This document shows, in pieces, positions 56,076 to 64,000 of a stretch of DNA of 64,000 nt. Source of the stretch: DATBAT01 sp963824805 (GTDB lineage Bacteria > Acidobacteriota > Terriglobia > Terriglobales > Acidobacteriaceae); NCBI GenBank assembly GCA_963824805.1, contig CAWGQZ010000067.1:12791-76790 (forward strand), given 5' to 3'. Numbering within the stretch: the first letter of the stretch is position 1; every line of letters begins with the position of its first letter. The notes under the pieces were generated by a model, which was not told the DNA's origin, made no database searches, and saw nothing but the letters and a program-made list of their open reading frames with translations. Made by a program: the position numbers and the translations under genes.

Positions 56076-56462
56076 ATTTACGGCAGCACTTTAGCAGAAA
56101 TGCACGAACGCGGGGAGAGTTTCGGGAAGATTCTGGGTGGATTCGGGAAGACTTAGTTCCTAGAACTTAGTTCCGGGTCTTGGGTTTGGGCTGACGCAGG
56201 TTGAGCCTCGGATTTCGCTGTGGTAGCATCCTATCGCTTTCGCTTGCCGATGCGGAATGGACTCGTATTTCTGCACTCTTCAATTCTTTTTGAGCCTACC
56301 GCTTTTCGAAACGTCTCGGCGTGTGAGGGTGAATTTTTGAGCAGCTGCGGTAAGAACCGGTTGAGTCGAGCCCCGCTCGGCCGGGCAGGTGGGGACACCT
56401 GCCCCTAGGTGGTTCGTTAGTTGGAACCGGCTCCTGAACTTCCAGCCCCAAGGAGCGAATCC
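56076..56462. other. Intergenic region before the EF-G paralogue
   Basis: This 387-bp gap shows no gene. It contains a short direct repeat (TTAGTTCC at ~56153 and ~56166) and palindrome copy 7. Confidence 0.45.
56383..56404. repeat. GC-rich palindromic repeat, copy 7
   Basis: GGGCAGGTG-GGGA-CACCTGCCC, a perfect 9-bp stem followed by CCTA. It is divergent in sequence from the other copies but has the same size and layout. Confidence 0.6.
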
Positions 56463-58568
56463 GTGAAGGTCTACGAAGGCGCTAACATCCGCAATGTGGC
56501 AATGGTGGGTCATGGCCATGCCGGCAAAACATCCCTGGTTTCGGCCATGCTCTACACCGCAGGAGCCACTCCCCGGCTGGGCCGGGTAGATGATGGGACG
56601 GCCCCTACCGACTACGACGACGAAGAAATCGCCCGCAAGATGTCGCTGTCGGCCAGCCTCGCTCACGTGGAGTGGGGAAAGACCAAGATCAATATCGTGG
56701 ATACGCCGGGCTTCAATATGTTCGTGCATGAGGCCAAGCTGGTTCTGCCGGTGGTGGATGCGGCCATAGTGGTGGTCGACGGTGTGGCTGGCGTGGAAGT
56801 GGTGACGGAACGGGTTTGGAACTACTGCGAGGAGTACAAAACTCCGCGTCTGATTGTAGCCAGCCGCATGGACCGTGAGCGCGCCGATGCGGAAAGAGTC
56901 CTCGAGTCGCTCACGAACGCGTTTGGACGGAATGTGATCCCGCTGGAATTGCCGATTGGGCGCGAGAAGAACTTGCGCGGCGTGATCGACCTGGTACGCA
57001 TGAAAGCGTACACCTATGAGCTTGGCGGCAATGGCGTTGGGAAAGAGAGTGAGATTCCTGACGATCTGAAAGCGGTGGCGCAGGAGGCGCATGAGCGGCT
57101 GGTGGAACTGGTCGCCGAGGGTAAAGACGAGTTAATGGAAGAGTTCTTTGAGAAGGGGACGATTCCGGAAGAAGATCTGGTTCCGGCGCTGCACGAGGCT
57201 ATCCGCGAAGACCGGATATTCCCCGTAATTTTTGGATCGGGACTGGGGAATATCGGCGCCGACCGAGTGATGGACTTCATCGTCGACTACACTCCCGCTC
57301 CTTCGGAACATGAGTGGGTGCAGGGTGAAGTGACGGGCGGGAATGGTGAGCCTCCGCGACGGCACGAGACCGACGCTGAACCGGTTTCGATTTATGTGTT
57401 CAAAACTGTTTCGGATGCATTTGCGGGAAGGATTTCGTACTTCAAAGTTTTCTCCGGGATCTTGAAGAATGAATCGAGCCTGCAGAACTTCGGCCGTGGG
57501 TCGTCGGAGAAGCTGTCGCATATCGGCATCATGGAGGGGAAGACAACCGTTCCGGTGACGGAGTTGCACGCCGGGGACATCGGCGTAGTGGCTAAACTAA
57601 AAGACACGCTGACCGGAGACACGCTGGGCGATAAGAGCGCGCCGATTCAATATCCGAAAGTCAAGCTGCCCGAGCCGGCGATTACGTTCGCTATTGAGCC
57701 CAAGACCCGGGCGGATGAAGACAAGCTGGGAGTGGGGGTCCACAAACTGCTGGAAGAGGACGCCATGTTGAGGTTCTTCCGCGATCCTCAGACCAAAGAA
57801 TTCCTGATTGCCGGTACAGGGCAACAGCATATCGAAGTGGTGGTGGCGCGGATGAAAAAGCGCTACCACACCGAAGTAAATTTGAAAGCGCCCAAAGTTC
57901 CTTACCGGGAGACGATCCGCGGCCGGGCCGACGTGCAGGGAAAGCACAAGAAACAGACCGGCGGGCATGGGCAGTACGGCGACTGCAAGATCAAAGTGGA
58001 ACCGTTGCCGCATGGGGGTGGGTTTGAATTCGTCAACGACATCTTCGGCGGTGCGATTCCTAAGAACTACATTCCTCCAGTGGAAAAAGGAATTAAGGAC
58101 GCGGCGGCTCGCGGATATCTGGCCGGATTTCCCATGGTGGACTTCAAAGTCACATTGTATGACGGCTCTTATCACGACGTGGATTCAAACGACTTGTCGT
58201 TCCAGATGGCTGGGCGTATTGCGTTCAAGAAGGCGATGGAGCAGGCCAAGCCAACCCTGCTGGAACCGCTGATGGCGGCGGAGATTTCGGTGCCGGACGA
58301 GTTTGCCGGGTCGATTATGGGCGATCTGAACAGCCGGCGCGGGCGCATCCAGGGCATGGACAATAAGGGCGGTACGACCGTGGTGAAGGCCGAGGTACCC
58401 ATGTCAGAGATGCTGACCTACGGCGTCGACCTAACTGCCATGACGCAGGGGCGCGGCAGCTTCAACATGGAAATGCATCGCTATGATGTGGTGCCGGCAC
58501 AGTTGCAGGAAAAGATTATTGAGAAGGCGCGGGCGGAGCGGGGAGAGGTCAAGGAGGAAGAGGAGTAG
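56463..58568 (+). CDS. Elongation factor G-like GTPase (EF-G paralogue)
   Basis: GTG 56463 is chosen because AGGAG lies at 56451-56455; TTG 56421 would add 14 unrelated residues. The 701-residue protein has all five EF-G domains: G1 GHGHAGKTSL, G3 DTPGFNMFVHE, then domain II, III, IV (GHGQYGDCKIKVEPLPHGGG) and V (EVPMSEMLTYGVDLTAMTQG). The G4 motif reads SRMD where EF-G normally has NKMD, so guanine recognition may be altered. Proteins of this FusA2-like type lack the canonical translocase role in some bacteria. It stands away from the str operon, consistent with a paralogue. Confidence 0.9.
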   Translation: MKVYEGANIRNVAMVGHGHAGKTSLVSAMLYTAGATPRLGRVDDGTAPTDYDDEEIARKMSLSASLAHVEWGKTKINIVDTPGFNMFVHEAKLVLPVVDAAIVVVDGVAGVEVVTERVWNYCEEYKTPRLIVASRMDRERADAERVLESLTNAFGRNVIPLELPIGREKNLRGVIDLVRMKAYTYELGGNGVGKESEIPDDLKAVAQEAHERLVELVAEGKDELMEEFFEKGTIPEEDLVPALHEAIREDRIFPVIFGSGLGNIGADRVMDFIVDYTPAPSEHEWVQGEVTGGNGEPPRRHETDAEPVSIYVFKTVSDAFAGRISYFKVFSGILKNESSLQNFGRGSSEKLSHIGIMEGKTTVPVTELHAGDIGVVAKLKDTLTGDTLGDKSAPIQYPKVKLPEPAITFAIEPKTRADEDKLGVGVHKLLEEDAMLRFFRDPQTKEFLIAGTGQQHIEVVVARMKKRYHTEVNLKAPKVPYRETIRGRADVQGKHKKQTGGHGQYGDCKIKVEPLPHGGGFEFVNDIFGGAIPKNYIPPVEKGIKDAAARGYLAGFPMVDFKVTLYDGSYHDVDSNDLSFQMAGRIAFKKAMEQAKPTLLEPLMAAEISVPDEFAGSIMGDLNSRRGRIQGMDNKGGTTVVKAEVPMSEMLTYGVDLTAMTQGRGSFNMEMHRYDVVPAQLQEKIIEKARAERGEVKEEEE

Positions 58569-58745
58569 CTCTACCGTTTTTGAACATACAACCTGCGAAG
58601 ACCTTGCAACTCGACTGGCAAAAATCCCACAGAGCCCCGAAGATTTCACAGGGAGTTCTCTCTTCCCGGGCGGGATCGGTGTAAACAGCATGTACTTCCG
58701 AATATCGGATGACCCAAAACAAGCACCGGACGGGGATTTTCACAG

Positions 58746-58774
58746 TTGACATTGCCTTCAAAGCGGCGCTAAAT
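58746..58774 (+). promoter_or_regulatory. Promoter of the HU gene
   Basis: TTGACA (58746-58751), a 17-bp spacer, and CTAAAT (58769-58774), 84 bp before the HU start. It is a near-consensus sigma70 pair. The preceding ~175 bp have no gene. Confidence 0.6.
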
Positions 58775-58857
58775 GAGGCCGTTGGTAGATTTCCAAACTT
58801 AACTCATGTTCCTTCCCCGCGCATTCCGCGAGCGAAAGAGCCTGTTCAGGAGAGAAG

Positions 58858-59139
58858 ATGAATAAAGCCGATCTCATTGACAAAATTGCCGGTGGTTGCG
58901 ACATCAGTAAATCGCAGGCCGCTATGGCTATCGACACGGCCGTGGAGAGCATTACGTCATCTCTGCGGAAAGGAGATCGGGTAGCGTTGATTGGTTTTGG
59001 CACGTTCTCCGTATCCCAGAGAAAAGCCCGCAACGGGCGCAACCCGCAAACCGGGGCCACCATCAAGATCGCTGCCCGCAAAGTCGCCAAGTTCACCCCT
59101 GGGGCTGAACTGAAGAAGGCAGTGAACCGCGGTAAGTAG
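58858..59139 (+). CDS. hup: HU-family DNA-binding protein
   Basis: The 93-residue product (CAGGAG upstream) shows the HU fold: MNKADLIDKIAGGCDISKSQ, then GDRVALIGFGTFSVSQRKAR and NGRNPQTGATIKIAARKVAK. The DNA-intercalating arm RNPQTG is intact. It bends DNA and organises the nucleoid. It has its own promoter (58746) and terminator (59162). Confidence 0.97.
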   Translation: MNKADLIDKIAGGCDISKSQAAMAIDTAVESITSSLRKGDRVALIGFGTFSVSQRKARNGRNPQTGATIKIAARKVAKFTPGAELKKAVNRGK

Positions 59140-59161
59140 AAGATTCGGTTGTGATTTTAAG

Positions 59162-59190
59162 AACGGCAGGGGGTCGGCCCTGCCGTTTTT
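59162..59190 (+). terminator. Intrinsic terminator of the HU gene
   Basis: AACGGCAGGG / CCCTGCCGTT is a perfect 10-bp stem with a 6-nt loop and a run of T. Confidence 0.92.
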
Positions 59191-59265
59191 GGCTGTTCCG
59201 GGGCGGTTGCTGAATCGTGTAGGGGTCTTGTAGAATCTAAAGACTCGAAACGAGGTTTAGTGATC

Positions 59266-59484
59266 ATGAAGGCAGCTATCCATCCCGCATACAATGACAT
59301 ACGCGTACTGTGCGCGTGCGGCAACAGCTTTACTACCCGTTCCACCCATCGGGGCGACATCCACGTCGAAATTTGCTCGAACTGCCATCCGTTCTTCACC
59401 GGCAAGCAGAAGATGCTGGACACGGCTGGACGTGTAGAGCGCTTCCGCCGCAAGTACGCCAAGGCTGAGCCGGCGAAAAAGTAA
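59266..59484 (+). CDS. rpmE: Ribosomal protein bL31, zinc-binding form
   Basis: The 72-residue product reads MKAAIHPAYNDIRVLCACGN, then SFTTRSTHRGDIHVEICSNC and HPFFTGKQKMLDTAGRVERF. The cysteines in CACG and CSNC show the zinc-binding (C+) form of L31, with a short basic extension. The ATG at 59266 is used; GTG 59260 would add two residues. It sits between two terminators, so it is its own transcript. Confidence 0.97.
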   Translation: MKAAIHPAYNDIRVLCACGNSFTTRSTHRGDIHVEICSNCHPFFTGKQKMLDTAGRVERFRRKYAKAEPAKK

Positions 59485-59505
59485 GCGGCTCGAATGGTTT
59501 TTGAT

Positions 59506-59541
59506 ACGGTGCAGGTTTAATAAGCCTGCACCGTTTGTTTT
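59506..59541 (+). terminator. Intrinsic terminator of rpmE
   Basis: ACGGTGCAGG / CCTGCACCGT is a perfect 10-bp stem with a 9-nt loop and a T-rich tail. Confidence 0.92.
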
Positions 59542-59658
59542 TAGCCTCGTCTATTCGTTTTTTGCCTTCGCTCGCGCCATCTGCGAAACTGCCAAGTATT
59601 CCCACCGAAACTCAAGGTGCCCGGCTTCGCTCGGAGAGACAAGTGGGATCAACCAACC

Positions 59659-61599
59659 ATGGGCCGCATTCACGTTCTATCCGAAAACGTCGCAAACAAG
59701 ATCGCCGCCGGCGAGGTGGTGGAACGGCCGGCTTCGGTAGTGAAGGAACTGCTGGAGAACGCCCTGGATGCGGGTTCGACTCGCATTCGGGTGAATGTAG
59801 AGGCCGGTGGGAAGAAGCTGATCCAGATTATCGATAACGGGTGCGGCATGGTTCGCGACGATGCAATGCTGGCGTTCGAACGCCATGCGACTTCGAAGAT
59901 CAAAGACGCAGAAGACCTGTTAAGTGTTGCGACGCTGGGATTTCGCGGCGAGGCGCTGCCGTCCATTGCTTCCGTGGCGCGGCTTCACCTGGAGACACGT
60001 GCTGCGGAAGAGTCCTCGGGCACGGTGGTCGAAATCAATGGTGGCAAGATTTTTAAGGTCGAGGAGGCGGGGCTACCGGCCGGGACCTCGATCACGGTGC
60101 GCGATCTGTTCTTCAATACTCCGGCGCGCAAGAAATTCCTCAAGGCAGAGTCGACCGAGCTTTCGCACATTGCGTCCCTGGTTACGCACTACGCGCTGGC
60201 CCATCCCAACAAGCATTTCGAGCTGCATTCGGCGACGAACGCCATGCTGGTGGCGCCGCCTGTGGCGGGTTACGGCGAGCGGGTTTACCAGGTTTTTGGC
60301 AAGGAGACTCTGGATCAATTGATTCCCGTAGCGGCCATGCAGCCACTGGATCACTCTGGGTTGCCGCAACCTCCACCGTGGCGGAGAGATCCTGAGGAAG
60401 AAGCAAAAGATCCCGGCGAGATGCGGATGCACGGTTTCGTGTCGAAACCCGAGATCCAGAAGCTCAATCGCAATTCGATTTACGTGTTTGTGAACGGGAG
60501 GCTGATTCGAGACCGGCTGATTCAGCATGCCATTCTTGAAGCCTACCGAAATATTCTGCCGCCGACGGTCTATCCCGTGGTGCTGCTGTTTCTAGAACTG
60601 CCGAGCGGGGAGGTGGATGTGAATGTACATCCCTCGAAAACCGAGGTGCGGTTCCGGCAGCAGACGGTGACGCACGATTTCGTACGCGATTCCATTCGTG
60701 GGGCGCTGATGAAGGCGCGTCCAGTACCGCAGTTCGTCACCGAGGTAAGCGCGCATCCGACGGCGAGTCTGTCGCTGACCCCGGGAGCGCGGGCGGTGGC
60801 GGCGGGATGGCAGGTGGTCAAGGGCGAGCCGCAGGCGTTCTCGCTGCAGGCGCCGGTTGTACCGGCGTTTACGGAGAGGCTTCAATTCGAAGGGGCGATT
60901 GTCGTCGAAGCCAACGCCGCAGTGCCGGTAGCGCAGCTGCCCCAGCATTTTTTCCCTACCGATGGCTGTACTCCACCGGTGGCGGACGAGCCGGACGCCC
61001 CGGAAGATCTGGCGCCGATGCTGGCGTCTTTGAAGCCGTTGGGCCAGATTCGCGAGTCGTTCATTCTGGCGGTGAATCATGAAGGGCTTTGGATCATCGA
61101 CCAGCATGTAGCGCATGAGCGGGTGTTGTTTGAAAGGGTGCTGAAGCAGAGAGCAGCGCAGAAGGTAGAGAGCCAACGTCTGCTGATGCCACTGCTGATC
61201 GAGTTGAGCCCAGCGCAACAGGCGGTGTTTTCCGAGATTTCGGATGAACTTAATCAGAATGGCTTTGAAGCAGAGCCGTTCGGGGCGCGAAGTATTGCCA
61301 TCAAGATTGCGCCCGCGGGGGTGGATGCTCCGCAGATTGAGAAGATGCTGCACGAGCTGCTGGAGCAGTTCGCGCGGGAAGAACAGTCTTTGAATCTGGA
61401 GAAAGTTCGGTCGCGTATCGCCGCTTCGATTGCCTGTCACGCTGCCATCAAAGTAAACATGCCACTGGAGCAGAACAAGATGGAGTGGCTGCTGACTGAG
61501 CTTTCCAAGACGGAGTGCCCGATGTCGTGTCCGCACGGCCGACCGGTGGTTCTGCGATACTCGATGAAGGAGATTCAGAAGGCATTTAAGAGAATTTAA
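59659..61599 (+). CDS. mutL: DNA mismatch repair protein MutL
   Basis: The start is ATG 59659 (MGRIHVLSENVANKIAAGEV), which is the family's normal start. The GHKL ATPase motifs are intact: VVKELLENALDAG, DNGCGM, GFRGEALPSIASV. The C-terminal domain has DQHVAHERVLFE, which fits the endonuclease metal motif DQHA(X)2E(X)4E with A to V, and SCPHGRPVVLRY. It therefore looks like a nicking-type MutL as in bacteria lacking MutH. The middle linker (~residues 340-440) is Pro/Ala-rich. It coordinates repair after MutS binds a mismatch. Confidence 0.97.
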   Translation: MGRIHVLSENVANKIAAGEVVERPASVVKELLENALDAGSTRIRVNVEAGGKKLIQIIDNGCGMVRDDAMLAFERHATSKIKDAEDLLSVATLGFRGEALPSIASVARLHLETRAAEESSGTVVEINGGKIFKVEEAGLPAGTSITVRDLFFNTPARKKFLKAESTELSHIASLVTHYALAHPNKHFELHSATNAMLVAPPVAGYGERVYQVFGKETLDQLIPVAAMQPLDHSGLPQPPPWRRDPEEEAKDPGEMRMHGFVSKPEIQKLNRNSIYVFVNGRLIRDRLIQHAILEAYRNILPPTVYPVVLLFLELPSGEVDVNVHPSKTEVRFRQQTVTHDFVRDSIRGALMKARPVPQFVTEVSAHPTASLSLTPGARAVAAGWQVVKGEPQAFSLQAPVVPAFTERLQFEGAIVVEANAAVPVAQLPQHFFPTDGCTPPVADEPDAPEDLAPMLASLKPLGQIRESFILAVNHEGLWIIDQHVAHERVLFERVLKQRAAQKVESQRLLMPLLIELSPAQQAVFSEISDELNQNGFEAEPFGARSIAIKIAPAGVDAPQIEKMLHELLEQFAREEQSLNLEKVRSRIAASIACHAAIKVNMPLEQNKMEWLLTELSKTECPMSCPHGRPVVLRYSMKEIQKAFKRI

Positions 61600-61622
61600 T
61601 TTTCTGCCATCAGCATTTAATT

Positions 61623-62504
61623 ATGACGAATCAGGAGTTAGAAGATCTTCGGCGGCAGAAGTGGCGGCTTAACGGGAATCCGGTGCGTTCGCTCGAGGAT
61701 GCGCGCGAATTCATAGAGTCGGTGGGTTTTGCGTTGATGTATCCGCTAAAGCCGGCGGTTTTGCTGCCTACTTTCGTGGGAGCTTGGGCCGGGTCGGATG
61801 AGAAGCTGCCTACCTGGCAACATGCGTTTGCCGATCCGCGGGCGCGAGATGCAACTGAGCTGATGGTGCGTTTGCTGCGTAGCGCGACGCCTACAAAGCC
61901 AACCTGCTGGGTGAGAACAGTACCTTTCTGGTGGCTGCCTCGATCTTTCCTTACTTTTATGCACTGGTAGGGGAGCCGAATTTTAAGCAGGCTCCGAAAG
62001 CGGGGCCGAGGTCGGAATATTCCGAGCTGGCGTGCGATGCTTTTGCTGCAATTCAGCGCAAGGGGGCCGATATCCAAGCTCCAACTGCAACAGGCAAACT
62101 CGGTGGCGGTGTATCCACGGCTGCGCTGGATAAGTCCCTGAACGATTTGTGGGCGAGGCTGCGGATTACACGCGTTGACTACAAGGAGAGCCAGGGCGCG
62201 AACCGGGTACGGGCTCTACCGCCGGGCGCCCGATGCGGTGCGGGAGGGAGTTGAGTTGTCGCAGGCATCGGCGTTAACAGCTTTGCTGTCGAAGTACCTG
62301 GATACCGTGGGAGCTGCGGACCAGCAGCAGTTGGACGCCTTCTTCGGAAACTTCGTTTCGCGGTCGCGGGTGCAGGAGGCAGTGCGGGCGCTTATGGGAG
62401 TTCGCGAGCTTAGCTTTGCGCCGGGAGAGAAAGGGCCGTTGATTCAATTGACGGTTGTGCCCGAGCGCGTGGAGCGCGTTGGCCCGTTTAGACCCAAGCG
62501 CTAG
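61623..62504 (+). pseudogene. AlkZ/YcaQ-like winged-helix protein, several frameshifts
   Basis: The reading starts at ATG 61623 (MTNQELEDLRRQKWRLNGNP, then SLEDAREFIESVGFALMYPL). The frame shifts near 61886 to AYKANLLGENSTFLVAASIF, PYFYALVGEPNFKQ and SEYSELACDAF. A third piece reads RKGPISKLQLQQANSVAV (near 62060), and the last runs GYGLYRRAPDAVREGVELSQ to VPERVERVGPFRPKR. Each change needs only one base. The winged-helix pattern with GPISKLQLQQ and a position right after mutL suggest an AlkZ/YcaQ-type DNA repair relative. Four lesions in 900 bp is high even for this window. Confidence 0.55.
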
Positions 62505-62659
62505 GGATCCTCCAGCTTCGCAATACTCATGCTTCTCTGTCAATTACTTCTCAGGTGACGGGGAAACCTAGCGGGTTCGTAAAGTCTTCGGCTCACACTT
62601 TTCTGCGTCGCAAACTGCTATCAAATGAAAGAGATCATTCTCCGGTTCTAGGAGGAACT

Positions 62660-63656
62660 ATGTCTTGGCGTAGAGTTGTTCAGTTTCTTGTTGGCAGTAT
62701 GCTCCTCGGCGTTCCGCTGCTGGGGCAGATGGCAAAGTTCAATTTTGTTTCGATCGATGTAGGCGGGGCCGTCGAGACGCAGGTACGAGGCGTTAACAAG
62801 TATGGCGAGATTGTCGGTTTTTATCGAGTAGCGAATTCGGCATGTCCGGTTCAAGGGCCATCACTACAGGTGCCCAGCTGTAATGTGCGCGGATTCAAGA
62901 TCGAGAAGGGCCGGCTGGTGAAATTGATGGTGCCGGGGTCGGTCAGTACGGCGATCATGGGCGTGAACGATAAGGGCGACCTGGTGGGCTTCTATCTGAA
63001 GCCTGATACAAAGTGCTCGCCGGGGATTTATCACGGATTTTTGTGGCTGCACACCAATGTGGTAAAGACCATTGACTATCCCGGACGGCATTTTGCGGCA
63101 ACGAACGTTCATGGAATGTGCCCATGGGAATTAATTATGCGGGCACCGTGGTGGGAACGCTGTGGAGTATCGTGGATGGATTGCCTGCCGGGGGATTTGT
63201 TTGGAAGAACGGAAAGTTCAGCGTGATGGACACTAGGAGAGCCAGGATACTGCTATGCATGTTCAGGAGTGTACGGCATATCGAATAACGGAATCATCGT
63301 CGGCTCGGCGTGGCGCACGATGGGGATCCCCATGTGGGCAGGCTATTTGAAGCAAGGCATCACGGATGATTTCTTCGTGAAAACGCAGGATGACACCTTT
63401 CCTACCGGGATCAACAACGCTACCGCGAACATCGTCGGATTTGGGGTTTACGGAACCGGTTTCATCGCAAAACAGGATTGAACCGAATGGTGGAGTGGAT
63501 AAAGGCGGTGTGATTACGCCGGAGTTTTTGTGGTTAATGCATCCGGACGGCATATCTACTTTTCCATTTGGCATCAACGACGGCAGAGTGGTGGTGGGAA
63601 CTTACATGGTGGAGTCGGGAGCACTGCATGGATTTGCGGCTGCGCCGGGGAAGTAA
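62660..63656 (+). pseudogene. Secreted HAF-repeat protein, several frameshifts
   Basis: ATG 62660 has GGAGGAAC upstream and a signal peptide (MSWRRVVQFLVGSMLLGVPL, cleavage near GQ|MAK). The sequence is made of HAF-type repeats with ISIDVGGAVETQVRGVNKYG, AIMGVNDKGDLVGFYLKP and GFLWLHTNVVKTIDYPG. It then continues in other frames (VPMGINYAGTVVGTLWSIVD; YGISNNGIIVGSAWRTM; PFGINDGRVVVGTYMVESGA) up to the stop at 63656. At least three one-base shifts separate the pieces. The repeats are thought to form an extracellular beta-propeller; no function is known. Confidence 0.75.
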
Positions 63657-63739
63657 AAGGCGCACGTTCTTGTGGAACTAAACTTGTCTCCTGGACAGGC
63701 GAGGGTACCCGCCCACAAGGGCACTTGTTTCTCGGGAGT

Positions 63740-63980
63740 CTATTTGCCGGCAGCTGCTTTTTTCACTTTGTTGCCTAAAGTGATTTTAGCGGGTTCGATG
63801 GGCTGACGAGTATCGTCGTTGAGCAGCTCTGCCCCGTTCTTTACTGCAGAGGCGCAGCGGTCACACAGGACAACGTGGCCGTCGCTTTCTGCCGTTTGGG
63901 CAGTCTCTGCTGGCGTGCTTACACATCCAGGCGGTGAATTGAGCGTGGGGGTTTTGTACCACTGAAATTCGGGTTGCCAT
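63740..63980 (-). CDS. Small Cys-containing protein, 5' end uncertain
   Basis: The end is clear: CVSTPAETAQTAESDGHVVL, CDRCASAVKNGAELLNDD and KITLGNKVKKAAAGK, stop at 63740-63742. It contains a CDRC pair. ATG 63980 has an excellent GGAGGAG upstream, but its frame (MATRISVVQNPHAQFT) joins the C-terminal frame only if one base is removed near 63925. Without that, the C-terminal frame stays open to the window edge. Either a small protein of ~80 residues with an indel or the end of a longer gene. Confidence 0.5.
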
Positions 63981-64000
63981 GAACTCCTCCAGCGCCAGTG

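Overview
The window is chromosomal DNA of moderate to high GC and reads as an acidobacterium of the Terriglobia (Koribacter / Sulfotelmatobacter type). This is inferred from gene style, not from a database search. The pointers are a TonB-dependent receptor with an N-terminal carboxypeptidase-regulatory-like domain, a Ser/Thr kinase fused to a TolB/PD40 propeller, a PilZ-TonB fusion, a FHA-GAF-sigma54 activator, and the dispersed TGTCATCCCGAG repeats. It spans the replication and partition neighbourhood of the chromosome.

Layout. 1-16 kb: accessory and regulatory genes. These are a TetR remnant with its operator, a GyrI-like/DUF899 fusion, a sigma54 activator, a Tat-exported barrel protein, a frameshifted GH16 glucanase, an MBL hydrolase, a UvrC-like protein lacking the second nuclease domain, a PilZ-TonB protein, a frameshifted aldehyde dehydrogenase and a frameshifted peroxiredoxin. 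14.7-21.3 kb: the classical core rpmH-rnpA-yidD-yidC-jag on the minus strand, divergent from dnaA and dnaN on the plus strand, with an origin candidate between dnaA and dnaN. 21.6-30.8 kb: mscL, a lipoprotein, a large c-di-GMP protein (HD-GYP, degenerate GGDEF, PilZ), cmk, and a TetR-controlled ABC exporter operon. 31-36.7 kb: decayed fragments, then parB-parA, a cluster of five parS-like sites, and rsmG. 36.9-50.5 kb: small secreted proteins, a SYLF protein, a Crp/Fnr regulator, a GT4 plus GH130 glycan pair, an OmpA-type protein, a cold-shock protein and the kinase-PD40 sensor. 50.9-55.7 kb: a minus-strand run of exported proteins (DoxX, truncated haemoglobin, Cys/His-rich protein, cytochrome c, DUF5666-like protein, TonB receptor) that looks like a metal or redox locus. 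56-64 kb: an EF-G paralogue, HU, L31, MutL and two heavily frameshifted genes.

At least eleven genes are interrupted by single-base indels, and the reading frame resumes at once with conserved sequence. Several of these indels sit in short homopolymers. I treat them as probable consensus errors, or very recent lesions, rather than old pseudogenes. A second theme is short GC-rich palindromes of the form GGGCGGACA-N3/4-TGTCCGCCC scattered between genes. One copy lies in frame inside rsmG.
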